64,000 nucleotides of DNA from Oasisia sp. SBJ-2009 (taxonomy: Eukaryota > Annelida > Polychaeta > Sabellida > Siboglinidae), in NCBI GenBank assembly GCA_964017155.1, contig OZ024864.1:33341432-33405431 (forward strand), in the 5' to 3' direction. Shown piece by piece: positions 1-11,029 of the stretch. The notes beneath the pieces are model-generated. The model worked only from the letters and a program-made list of their open reading frames with translations, searched no databases and was not told the DNA's origin. A program made the translations under genes and the position numbers. The number at the start of each line of letters is the position of its first letter. Within the stretch, counting starts at the first letter, position 1.

Positions 1-1465
<1,465 letters not shown>

Positions 1466-1919
1466 ATAAGAGTTTGCATTGTATTGATCGACAGGCATAG
1501 CATCTACCATTACCCGACGAAACTTGTACTAAAAACAACTTGCATTCAAGTGCAGGTTCCTCATAAATTCTCTGAATTTGTTGTCCATCTTTCACTAAGT
1601 GCACTTCAAAATACACTCTAATGTACACTTCAAATCACATGAGGCCGTGTTTCAGCGTTTCACTAACGATGTTAATTAAGAGCTCCTTAGACAGACGTTG
1701 CACTTTAAAACAATTCTGATCCTTAACGTTGATCTTGAATATACCTATAACGTGTCAAATCCACGAAATGCCAGAGGGCCGTTAGCGGGGGGGGGGGGGG
1801 GTCTACCACTGGTGTGTCATGGAAATAGTGTCCTCGGTAACATGATAATGAATATTTGCGTTTTGAGAAAATCATTAAATTAATTATCAACTACTTTTGT
1901 TTAAATATGAGTTGCTCGA
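1466..1919. other. Unassigned unique sequence with a 15-base poly-G run
   Basis: No exon, RNA gene or transposon is recognised. The one notable feature is an uninterrupted run of 15 G at 1787-1801. Confidence 0.6.
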
Positions 1920-2040
1920 GCCCGCACACCGCGAAGATTCGCTTGTGACGCGCTTGAGACGCGCTTGAGACGCGCTTGAGACGCGCTTGAGACGCAAGCG
2001 TCGCAAGCGCGTCACAAGCGAGTCTTCGCGGTGTGCGGGC
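1920..2040. repeat. GC-rich inverted repeat (hairpin) with an internal 11-bp tandem repeat
   Basis: The left arm (1920 to about 1962) starts GCCCGCACACCGCGAAGA. The right arm (about 1998-2040) is its reverse complement with one mismatch over the first 40 or so bases. The centre consists of tandem GACGCGCTTGA units, and the right half reads the complementary GCAAGCGTC. It could be a fold-back element or a MITE remnant; no target duplication was identified. Confidence 0.85.
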
Positions 2041-2612
2041 CGCTTTAGTGAGACTGTTCCCTGTTCATATTCAACATATATCTAACCACTTCACGTAGAC
2101 GTCGTTTTAATCCATACTATTGACACTGAGCGGCGTTCTTCTCCACTCACAATCCTCACACACGCATATTGTGATTATCGTTACTAATCGGTGAGTGGAC
2201 GTGTGGGCACCACCACGTTACACAAGACAAACAATCGGATTCATATCGAGCCAATTGTTTAGGCGCATTATGTGACTATTCCACCTTAACTGTGCTGATT
2301 TTACCGCCATCTGGCGAATGCAGTATAAACTGCGCGTTTGCGTGGTTTCACGACATAACGCCAAGTTAACTGTAATTCTGTCGTTATGTGTGGCTAACAA
2401 AGTATCTGTGAACGAAATACTTAATTTTCATTGTTTATCATATCTGAACAACATGTTGGGGTAGTGTCGCAACATATGAATTGGGAAATGTTGCCATAAC
2501 ATTTTGACCGGGGTGGCTGGTTGTTCGAACAAACTGCAAAGGAGGAATCGCAATTCGTCTCAGTGGACATTATGAACTGTTGAGACCACCGCTAGTGGCT
2601 GGTATGTTGTTG

Positions 2613-2734
2613 TATAAATAGCGCGGCAAGCAAACAGTAACACTTGATTATGATTGTTTTTACGTGTTTGTCGAGAACCTAACATCTCGTCTGTTTCGCA
2701 TTTACGAATACCACAAAGAGCGACAAGGAATCAG
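2613..2734 (+). promoter_or_regulatory. Candidate TATA promoter and 5' untranslated exon
   Basis: TATAAATA lies at 2613-2620. A start site about 25-30 bases downstream would fall near 2640-2650. From there to 2734 there is no ATG, and the stretch ends at a good splice donor, TCAG|GTAAGC. An acceptor ending AGCCCAG|G follows at 2930, directly before the ATG of the next feature. The promoter-donor-acceptor-ATG arrangement is the evidence; no protein homology supports it. Confidence 0.35.
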
Positions 2735-2931
2735 GTAAGCCAGCTAACACATTTAAATATTTCTGTTGCCATGCACTGGCCGCAGGAATTACGTAATTTA
2801 TGGTGATGCTGTTACTAATACCAGCTGATAACTTTCGAGGTTAAACGGTTTTGCAATACCTAAGGCACAACCTACTTATGACGCATGCATGTCTTATAAT
2901 ACAAATGTGACGTTGTTGCTTCTAGCCCAGG

Positions 2932-3019
2932 ATGCCATGGAGCTCAGGCGTGTGTCTCTCCGGTCTTATGTTCGTGTTGCTGTTGGCTTTGTGCAATGGC
3001 TGGATGCGTGCATATTTGA
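2932..3019 (+). CDS. Candidate first coding exon of a secreted or membrane protein (signal peptide)
   Basis: The ATG sits two bases after an acceptor (AGCCCAG|G). The exon encodes 29 residues starting MPWSSGVC, then a hydrophobic core (LMFVLLLALC), which looks like a signal peptide. It ends at a consensus donor (GA|GTGAGT, 3020) in phase 1. An AG at 3132-3133 could add 12 codons and a TAA stop at 3169-3171, giving a very short secreted peptide; equally, the real next exon may lie in or beyond the N gap. The family is not recognised. The exon is not part of centriolin. It could be a chance reading frame. Confidence 0.35.
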
Positions 3020-3155
3020 GTGAGTTACATAAAACAACTGAAATGTATGCTTACGAAATAATGTCTGTGTTTGTCAACGTTTAAACGGCGAACATATTCT
3101 ACCACTGATGATATAAATATATTAATGTTACAGAGCTGAAACGGGCCTTTAACAG

Positions 3156-3366
3156 CAATTGTGCAATGTAATGTTATTAGTTGGGCGGGTTGGGTAGACA
3201 AATACCCTCCCCCTCCGCGGACATTTTAGGGAAGAGACGCGTGTTTTCGTGCAAACAATAAATCGTTTTGCACGAAAACACGCGTCTCTTCCCTAAAATG
3301 TCCGCGGAGGGGGAGGGTATTTGTCTACCCAACCCGCCCAACTAATAACATTACATTGCACAATTG
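3156..3366. repeat. Perfect 100-bp inverted repeat with an 11-bp spacer
   Basis: 3156-3255 and 3267-3366 are exact reverse complements by eye, separated by 11 bases. The arms include GGGCGGGTTGGG and CCTCCCCCTCCGCGG stretches. Arms this long and perfect imply a very young fold-back element, or a sequencing or assembly fold-back artefact, because the repeat ends only 31 bases before the N gap. Confidence 0.95.
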
Positions 3367-3397
3367 ACAACTGTTGCTAAATTATTGTTGAAAAAAT

Positions 3398-3597
3398 NNN
3401 NNNNNNNNNNNNNNNNNNNNNNNNNNNNNNNNNNNNNNNNNNNNNNNNNNNNNNNNNNNNNNNNNNNNNNNNNNNNNNNNNNNNNNNNNNNNNNNNNNNN
3501 NNNNNNNNNNNNNNNNNNNNNNNNNNNNNNNNNNNNNNNNNNNNNNNNNNNNNNNNNNNNNNNNNNNNNNNNNNNNNNNNNNNNNNNNNNNNNNNNN
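3398..3597. other. Assembly gap of 200 N
   Basis: Exactly 200 N, which looks like a fixed-size placeholder. The true distance and even the adjacency of the two flanks are unproven. The right flank starts inside a 21-bp minisatellite, which probably caused the break. Confidence 0.98.
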
Positions 3598-6161
3598 GGA
3601 GAGGGAGGTGGGAAGGAGAGGGAGGTGGGAGGGAAGGAGAGGGAGGTGGGAGGAATGGACAGGGAGGTGGGAGGGAAGGAGAGGGTGGTGGGAGGGAAGC
3701 AGAGGGAGGTGGGAGGGAAGGAGAGGGAGGTGGGAGGGAAGGAGAGGGAGGTGGGAGGGAAGGAGAGGGAGGTGGGAGGAATGGAGAGGGAGGTGGGAGG
3801 GAAGGAGAGGGAGGTGGGAGGAATGGAGAGGGAGGTGGGAGGGAAGGAGAGGGACGTGGGAGGGAAGGAGAGGGAGGTGGGAGGGAAGGAGAGGGAGGTG
3901 GGAGGAATGGAGAGGAAGGTGGGAGGAATGGAGAGGGAGGGAAGGAGAGGGAGGTGGGAGGAAAGGAGAGGGAGGTGGGAGGGAAGGAGAGGGATGTGGG
4001 AGGGAAGGAGAGGGAGGTGGGAGGGAAGAGAGGGAGGTGGGAGGGAAGGAGAGGGAGGTGGGAGGGAAGAGAGGGAGGTGGGAGGGAAGGAGAGGGAGGT
4101 GGGAGGGAAGGAGAGGGAGGTGGGAGGAATGGAGAGGAAGGTGGGAGGAATGGAGAGGGAGGTGGGAGGGAAGAGAGGGAGGTGGGAGGGAAGGAGAGGG
4201 AGGTGGGAGGGAAGAGAGGGAGGTGGGAGGGAAGGAGAGGGAGGTGGGAGGGAAGGAGAGGGAGGTGGGAGGAATGGAGAGGAAGGTGGGAGGAAAGGAG
4301 AGGGAGGTGGGAGGGAAGAGAGGGAGGTGGGAGGGAAGGAGAGGGAGGTGGGAGGGAAGGAGAGGGAGGTGGGAGGGAAGAGAGGGAGGTGGGAGGGAAG
4401 GAGAGGGACGTGGGAGGGAAGAGAGGGAGGTGGGAGGGAAGGAGAGGGAGGTGGGAGGGAAGTAGTGGGAGGGAAGGAGAGGGAGGTGGGAGGGAAGGAG
4501 AGGAAGGTGGGATGAAGAGGGAGGGAAGGAGAGGGAGGTGGGAGGGAAGGAGAGGGAGGTGGGAGGGAAGGAGAGGGAGGTGGGAGGGAAGAGAGGGAGG
4601 TGGGAGGGAAGGAGAGGGAGGTGGGAGGAAAGGAGAGGGAGGTGGGAGGGAAGGGAGGGAGGTGGGAGGGAAGGAGAGGGAGGTGGGAGGAATGGAGAGG
4701 AAGGTGGGAGGAAGGTGGGAGGAAAGGAGAGGGAGGTGGGAGGGAAGAGAGGGAGGTGGGAGGGAAGGAGAGGGAGGTGGGAGGGAAGGAGAGGGAGGTG
4801 GGAGGGAAGGAGAGGAAGGTGGGAAGAAAGGAGAGGGAGGTGGGAGGAAAGGAGAGGGATGTGGGAGGGAAGAGAGGGAGGTGGGAGGGAAGGAGAGGGA
4901 GGTGGGAGGGAGATGGGAGAGAAGTAGTGGGAGGGAAGGAGAGGGAGGTGCGAGGGAAGTAGTGGGAGGGAAGGAGAGGGATGTGGGAGGGAAGGAGAGG
5001 GAGGTGGGAGGGAAGGAGAGGGAGGTGGGATGGATGGAGAGGGAGGTGGGAGGGAAGGAGAGGGAGGTGGGAGGGAAGGGGTGGGAGGGAAGGAGAGGGA
5101 GGTGGGAGGGAAGGAGAGGGAGGTGGGAGGGAAGGAGAGGGAGGTGGGAGGGAAGGAGAGGAAGGTGGGATGGAGAGGGAGGTGGGAGGGAAGGAGAGGG
5201 AGGTGGGAGGGAAGGAGAGGGAGGGAAGGAGAGGGAGGTGGGAGGGAAGAGAGGGAGGTGGGAGGGAAGGAGAGGGAGGTGGGAGGGAAGCAGAGGGAAG
5301 GAGAGGGAAGGAGAGGGAGGTGGGAGGGAAGGAGAGGGAGGTGGGAGGGAAGGAGAGGGAGGTGGGAGGAATGGAGAGGGAGGTGGGAGGGAAGGAGAGG
5401 GAGGTGGGAGGAATGGAGAGGGAGGTGGGAGGGAAGGAGAGGGACGTGGGGGGGAAGGAGAGGGAGGTGGGAGGGAAGGAGAGGGAGGTGGGAGGGAAGG
5501 AGAGGGAGGTGGGAGGAATGGAGAGGGAGGTGGGAGGGAAGGAGAGGGACGTGGGGGGGAAGGAGAGGGAGGTGGGAGGGAAGGAGAGGGAGGTGGGAGG
5601 GAAGGAGAGGGAGGTGGGAGGGAAGGAGAGGGAGGTGGGATGGAGAGGGAGGTGGGAGGGAAGGAGAGGGAGGTGGGAAGGAGAGGGAGGTGGCAGGGAA
5701 GGAGAGGAAGGTGAGAGGGAAGGAGAGGGAGGTGGGAGGGAAGGAGAGGGAGGTGGGAGGGAAGGAGAGGGAGGTGGGAGGAATGGACAGGGAGGTGGGA
5801 GGGAAGGAGAGGGAGGTGGGAGGGAAGGAGAAGGAGGTGGGAGGGAAGGAGAGGGAGGTGGGAGGGAAGGAGAGGGAGGTGGGAGAGAAGGAGAGGGAGG
5901 TGGGAGGAATGGACAGGGCGGTGGGAGGGAAGGAGAGGGAGGTGGGAGGGAAGGAGAGGGAGGTGGGAGGGAAGGAGAGGGAGGTGGGACGGAAGGAGAG
6001 GGAGGTGGGAGGAATGGACAGGGAGGTGGGAGGGAAGGAGAGGGAGGTGGGAGGGAAGGAGAAGGAGGTGGGAGGGAAGGAGAGGGAGGTGGGAGAGAAG
6101 GAGGTGGAAGGGAATGAGAGGGAGGTGGGAGGGAAGGAGAGGGAGATGGGTGGGAAGGAAC
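3598..6161. repeat. G-rich minisatellite, 21-bp unit (left array)
   Basis: About 120 units of a 21-bp motif starting GGAGAGGGAGG and continuing TGGGAGGGAA. Common variants replace GGGAGG by GGAATGG, lose a GA, or change GAGGTG to GACGTG. The + strand is almost pure purine and rich in G-runs, so it could form G-quadruplex or triplex structures. Because 21 is a multiple of 3, several frames stay open for long stretches; these are not genes. The same unit recurs at 63284-64000. The array occupies the intron just upstream of exon A1. Confidence 0.97.
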
Positions 6162-6572
6162 TTGACCTTTTTAGTGAACATTGCTACAGATTTGAAAAAG
6201 GGAATGTTTATGTTTTGCAAGCATTTGTTATTATTTTACCTGAATTGGTGTCATTTTATGGGCAGAACTGTAATTTTGATATTTATAAAAATATTTATAA
6301 TTATTATAATTCTGTTAATCCCATTGCTAGTACAGTAAATAATTTGTTAGGCACCATACATATATTCCTAATATAAGAACCATAATAATATAATACTTGT
6401 GCGTAGTGATACTATTTAATTTGTATTTTTCTATATTCCCCGCAACTGTCACATATAGTCTTAACACTTTATAAACTGTGATGAACATGGTATTTTCCAT
6501 TGTCCTGTGATGCACAATACACTGTACCATTATCAATAAAAACAAAATGTGCTATTTCAATCTTCCCCACAG
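6162..6572 (+). other. AT-rich 3' part of the intron upstream of exon A1
   Basis: Non-repetitive AT-rich intron that ends with a pyrimidine-rich acceptor (TCTTCCCCACAG). No other feature is seen. Confidence 0.6.
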
Positions 6573-6768
6573 AGAGTTCCTAGATGGCACCACCATCTAC
6601 GATGTTAAAGAGTCGGACTACCCAAGGTCGCGGCGACCTCGACCCAACTATCTCAGCGATGAAATCAAGTGCCTTGAGGCCACGCTCGCAAAGCGAAAGG
6701 CGGAACTGCGAGAGGCCGACTGCCTGCTTCTGGAGTGTGAGGCTGACCTGATTGATGCTCGCAAAGAG
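6573..6768 (+). CDS. cntrl: Centriolin copy A, exon A1
   Basis: Acceptor CCCCACAG|A, donor GAG|GTGAGAG. The first base finishes an AG|A arginine codon, so the upstream exon must end in phase 2; the exon ends in phase 0. It encodes a charged linker (PRSRRPRP) and then a coiled coil. The segment LAKRKAELREADCLL differs from human centriolin by only a few residues (human LAKRRAELREADRLL, from memory), the clearest identification in the window. Exon X3 at 63114-63283 ends in the phase required here. Confidence 0.9.
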
Positions 6769-6840
6769 GTGAGAGGTCACGCACAGCAGTCATGTGATCT
6801 GTCTCGTGTGTGATGTTGTAGTATGCAGTGACAACTGTGT

Positions 6841-6925
6841 CACACACACATACATACACACACACACATTCACACACACATACACGCACGCATGCACATA
6901 CACACACACACTTATGTACACACAC

Positions 6926-6992
<67 letters not shown>

Positions 6993-7077
6993 TTCACACA
7001 GACACACACAGCACAGACTCACATACACACATTTACACACACACATACACACACACACACTTAGACTCACACACGCA

Positions 7078-7115
<38 letters not shown>

Positions 7116-7204
7116 TTCTCTCTCACACAAACACATACACACACACACACACACACACACTAACTCACTCACACACACACACACACACTCACACACACAC
7201 ACAC
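6841..7204. repeat. CA microsatellite in intron A1-A2
   Basis: (CA)n broken by ATAC, TTCAC and CTCTTTCTCTCT interruptions, filling most of the 524-bp intron. Frames reading poly-TH or poly-VC are artefacts. Confidence 0.95.
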
Positions 7205-7292
7205 CAGAGGATAGCATTAAGTGCCTCTGGATACTAACAAACCACCACTCTCCCATCCTTAGCCATAAGCCGTTTGTGTCCTGGCTAAGCAG

Positions 7293-7490
7293 ACCCTGCG
7301 TCAGTTTGAGGAGGCGCGTGCGTCCCTCGCGTCTGCCCTCATAGACAGCGAGGAGCTGGAGAGACGGGCCCACGAGGCGGGGGTGAACCTCATGAGGGCT
7401 GAGGACCAGCTGCGATTGATGCAGAGGCAGAACAACGACCTCACGATGAGACAGAAGGACAGCGAGAGAATGCTTAGCGAGATCGAGGCG
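7293..7490 (+). CDS. cntrl: Centriolin copy A, exon A2
   Basis: 66 codons, phase 0 at both ends; donor GCG|GTAAAT. The peptide contains SEELERRAHEAGVNLMRAED, which matches human AEELERRAQETAVNLVKAD (from memory) at the equivalent place downstream of A1. An alternative acceptor three bases upstream would add one Gln. Continuous coiled coil, no stop. Confidence 0.9.
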
Positions 7491-8763
7491 GTAAATAATA
7501 ATAATATAATAATAATAATTCCGTTGCTTTATATAGTGCTTTTTAGCTAACTAAATATCAATCAAAGCGCTTCACATTAATACGATGTGTTCACTAAATC
7601 TAAAATATAAATTAACTAAACACATAAGGTAAGATAACAATAAATGAGCTAAGATAAATAAGTAAATAAACTAAGATCAATAAAAACACATTACTATGAC
7701 GTGTTGACCAAATCAAAAATATAGACTAATTAAATACATAAGGTAAGATCAAATTAGTAATCTAATTGAAATAAGTAATGTAAGAGCAATAAGTAAGTAA
7801 AAATAAATAAATAAGCTAAGATAAATAATTATAAAACAATAACTTAGTGTGTAAAAATGTCTTTTTCTGTAAATGTCTGTCTTCTTATTAATAGGCTGAT
7901 ATTGGAATTGTAATAGCATCACCTCCTCGTGTCATGGTTCACTCGCCTTCATCTGTGTTCTCTCGCTTCCTTGAATTATTGGCTTCTGATTGGTAATACA
8001 TTTGAAAAAACTCACAAAGAGATTTTTTTTCCAATTGGCACATTTAGTTATAATTCATCCCGACAGGTGGCGTCACTGTTGAGGTCTGCCATTGTTTGCT
8101 GCGTGCAATGTTGTGATTGATGACTCAGAAGTGAAGTGGTCATAACAACAAGCTAATCCTGACGTCAATAAGTCATATCCCAGTAATCCAGAAAACATGG
8201 CACGCAAACGTCTTTTGAAGGAATACAATTTCCAAACATTAGTACATCTATATGCATGAGAGCTATAGCTGAAACACTTGCTAATCCAAAAACGTAGAGG
8301 TCAAAAAATTTGGATTAACAAAATTCATCACAACACAATTACATTACTTTCCAGTAAAATTTATAATAATAAAACCATTTATATAGCACCATAAATCCAA
8401 GTTACCTTGTTCGAAGTCGCTGTTACAACAAATCATAGAAAGAAACTAAAAGTAAAAAATCATAAAAATATAGCATCAAATATCGAAATAAATTATCATA
8501 AAAATACACATACTTATAATAATTACAAAATTACTTATAATAATAATACATATTATGAATGTAAAAGTACTAAAAGCAGCTCAGAATAATAAATAAATAA
8601 GTAAATCCTAAAAACTTTAAATGTACGTCAATGTTCATGAGTAAAAAGCTCTTTTGAATAAAATTAACAAGTTTTAAGGAGTAGATATTGTACACTTATC
8701 AGTACATTTCTTGTGCATGCTAAGCACTGTCTACATGTCTCAGTTCACCTCTCATGCTTGCAG
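7491..8763. mobile_element. Intron A2-A3 with short AAT-rich interspersed elements
   Basis: An element at about 7496-7605 begins with (AAT)n, then TTTATATAGTGCTTTTTAG, and ends AAAGCGCTTCACATTA. A reverse-complement relative lies at about 25780-25890. A second related (AAT)n-TTTATATAGCACC fragment lies near 8370-8400. The rest of the intron is AT-rich with no recognised feature. Confidence 0.55.
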
Positions 8764-8828
8764 GTGATAGCACAAAAAGATGATGAGTTCCAACAAGCAG
8801 ACGTGAAACTGAGATTAGCCACACAAAG
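8764..8828 (+). CDS. cntrl: Centriolin copy A, exon A3
   Basis: Acceptor TGCTTGCAG|G, donor AAAG|GTGGGT. It encodes VIAQKDDEFQQADVKLRLAT plus a split codon, entering in phase 0 and leaving in phase 2. It corresponds to the human VAAKDSDFQ segment directly after the A2-equivalent. Confidence 0.85.
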
Positions 8829-9089
8829 GTGGGTGGATTAGACTAAGACTGATGTCATTGTAAGCTTAGACGATTGTCACCAAGTCATACAGGTGACAGG
8901 TATGTCATAAAATCTGATATTGGACACAGGGTCATTTAGAGAAAGAAATCTCACACAATTCAAATGAGACGCTTAGTCTTAATAAAGAGGTTAACATCTA
9001 TTTAATTAACAATCTAATCAGACCAGTAAATGTCATATAAACATATACCTTTAATATCAATATGTAGATGTTTGTTGCTTATAGCAAGG

Positions 9090-9425
9090 GTACCAGCGCC
9101 CAGGTTTTATGTTTGTCATTTAGTATTACATTCTTATGACTACGACATGCATGTTGAAGATTTATTGCCTACTAGTTCGTGATTGGTTGCTTTATTAAGC
9201 TGGAACAATGCTCGCAATTCGAAAGATTCCACCTGCATCATGTTCAAATGTTAAACAAAACCTCAAGTTTCAAAACAAATTGCCAATATTGCTGAGGTGA
9301 ACAGACTTAGCCGCAATAGCCTTTGATGTTTAACTTTCCCACGTTCTAGACAGTAGACTTCCCGTTAAAAATTACTGTTTGGCCAATTCTGGGCAGAGGA
9401 CCCTTTAGCCAAGCCCAGTGGGAAA
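9090..9425 (-). mobile_element. Interspersed repeat, third family member (reverse orientation)
   Basis: Read on the - strand, this stretch resembles 59740-60060 and 61290-61560. Shared landmarks are a CTTCAACATGCATG-like block, a block near TTAAACATCAAAG and a block near CAATTTGTTTTGAAA. It lies directly upstream of exon A4. Type unknown; no coding capacity seen. Confidence 0.55.
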
Positions 9426-9444
9426 CTAGCTGATCTTGTTGCAG

Positions 9445-9571
9445 ATTGTCGGATATGGAAGCGTCAATTTCCCGAGCAGAGAATGAGCGCAGAGAGAAAC
9501 TATCTCTAGCACAGGAGAGTGACGACATCTTGTCAACGAAATGACTTGAGCTGACCTTATTAACTCAGCAG
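9445..9571 (+). CDS. cntrl: Centriolin copy A, exon A4, interrupted by in-frame TGA
   Basis: Acceptor TTGTTGCAG|A completes the AG|A codon from A3; donor CAG|GTAGGA leaves in phase 0. Reading gives LSDMEASISRAENERREKLS, a few more residues up to ILSTK, then TGA at 9542-9544, then LELTLLTQQ in the same frame. The residues after the stop align with the human segment leading into the RAELEKL coil, so the TGA interrupts a genuine exon rather than marking a wrong frame. A CGA-to-TGA change at a CpG is the simplest origin. No donor that would avoid the stop is evident. Confidence 0.75.
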
Positions 9572-10057
9572 GTAGGAATACTTGTGTCACATGACATACC
9601 AAATAAGATCAAATGTGACCATGGATAATACTGTGGTCAATTAGGTTGGCCTCAAGTTGGATTCATTGATATGTTAATAATTTCAGCATGTCCGGTTTAA
9701 AAAAATCATATTTATAACAATTGTTAAAAGAATCATTAGATGATAGGTTATCCTGTCATATTAGGGCACATGGGGGCTAGAATATCAGATAATCATTCTA
9801 CTGCTCTTGTACAATTTTGTGTAATCCACATTGCCTGAATTCACTTAGTTGTATGAAAGAATACCTGGCTATAGACATTGGCAATTGTGAATGGTCAATC
9901 TTTTTGCACTAATTTTAGCATGGCTGAATACTTAGGAAGACCAAGACTGTGCAGATGAATGTTCTGTCAGGAAAGCACAGAGCAGTATTACCAACTGGTT
10001 ACCACACTATATAAGAACCTACCTTTGTTTTTCACCTGCGCAATAACTAAAAGTCAG
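9572..10057 (+). other. Intron A4-A5
   Basis: Unique AT-rich intron; nothing recognised apart from its branch-like TAACTAA just before the A5 acceptor. Confidence 0.6.
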
Positions 10058-10207
10058 GAGGAACTGGAGCAGCTCCACAGAGAGCTGCAGCGGAGCAAGT
10101 TGGAGCTCCAGTTGCTCCAGGAATCAACGGAGAAATGGCGGCGACAACTCGACTCTCTTGACACGCAGCTTGAGCAGGAAATAGCAAGTCGCAGGCTCGA
10201 AATTAAG
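10058..10207 (+). CDS. cntrl: Centriolin copy A, exon A5
   Basis: 50 codons, phase 0-0; acceptor AAAGTCAG|G after TAACTAA, donor AAG|GTATGA. The coiled coil starts EELEQLHRELQRSKLELQLL and aligns without gaps to the human AELEKLKSQ region. Confidence 0.88.
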
Positions 10208-10290
10208 GTATGACATCTTCTTAGAGGTATTTCATAATTTTATCTCAATTTTTAATATTAGTACATAATAAAAAGTGTAGACATCTTATA

Positions 10291-10612
10291 TTCTTCTTCT
10301 TCTTCTTCTTCCATTAATGGCCACCGGTCAACTTGCTGACCATTATTGGCATTGGTTTTTTTGAGTTGTCCTTCTCTAGAATTAGTGAATCCACTACAGG
10401 TTACACATTTATTTACCCCCTGTGTGGGATCTTTTACTTCCCCTGGCATAGACACCAGTTAGAAGGGACCACCGACTTTTAGTGTCTCTTCCGAAAGACA
10501 CAGGCAAATGTGGGGTGAATAAAATTGCCTAAGTTTTTAAACGGCGGTAGGTGGGATTGAACCACCGTCCCCTCGATTGACAGTCCGGCGCTCTACCATG
10601 CAACCACCACTC
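10291..10612 (-). mobile_element. tRNA-derived SINE (minus strand)
   Basis: On the - strand, a tRNA-like head reads TGCATGGTAGAGCGC (A-box region, about 10590-10606) and then GGTTCAATCCC (perfect B box, 10553-10563). The anticodon-loop position reads CTGTCAA, suggesting descent from tRNA-Asp(GTC). A non-tRNA body of about 240 bp follows, ending in a (GAA)n tail (10291-10311 on the + strand as TTC repeats). The promoter boxes, body and simple-repeat tail are the SINE hallmarks. Target duplications were not resolved. Confidence 0.75.
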
Positions 10613-10650
10613 ACCACTGTTGTGTTGATATCTCCTTCTGTGTTCTTCAG

Positions 10651-10716
10651 GTGGTCGAAGACAAACTGACCGATTTGAAGACAAAAAGGAAACTGAAAGA
10701 GCAGGATCTTAGCTGG
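10651..10716 (+). CDS. cntrl: Centriolin copy A, exon A6
   Basis: 22 codons, phase 0-0, between TGTTCTTCAG|G and TGG|GTGAGT. The peptide starts VVEDKLTDLKTKRKLKEQ, a charged coiled coil that continues A5. Too short for independent homology; position, phase and splice sites support it. Confidence 0.8.
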
Positions 10717-11029
10717 GTGAGTGGTCATCTATATATCACTGACCAGTCATTTATGCTAAGTTTGATGCATTTTATATCAATGTTTGGTTGAAAGCATTAA
10801 TAGAAAGTAACATTGAAGTGAACATGCTTATCAAGCATGGTACTGATGTCTAGAACAATCCCATGGTGCAGTGCAAGAAGACGTATTTGCACTTTTTATG
10901 GTAACCTCTAATGTTTGAATTGGTTTTTACCATGACTAATGTTAGTGTTAGAAGTAATGTCAAAATGTTGTTAATAAATGTACGTAAAGTTTGTGAGTTG
11001 GTACTGCATTGTTTAATTTTTTACATTAA

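Noticed and set aside
3377..6376. Very long open frames on both strands (Gly/Glu/Arg-rich or Pro/Ser/Leu-rich), up to about 950 codons
   Set aside because: They result from a 21-bp tandem repeat whose period is a multiple of three; no non-repeat coding sequence, and one runs through the N gap.
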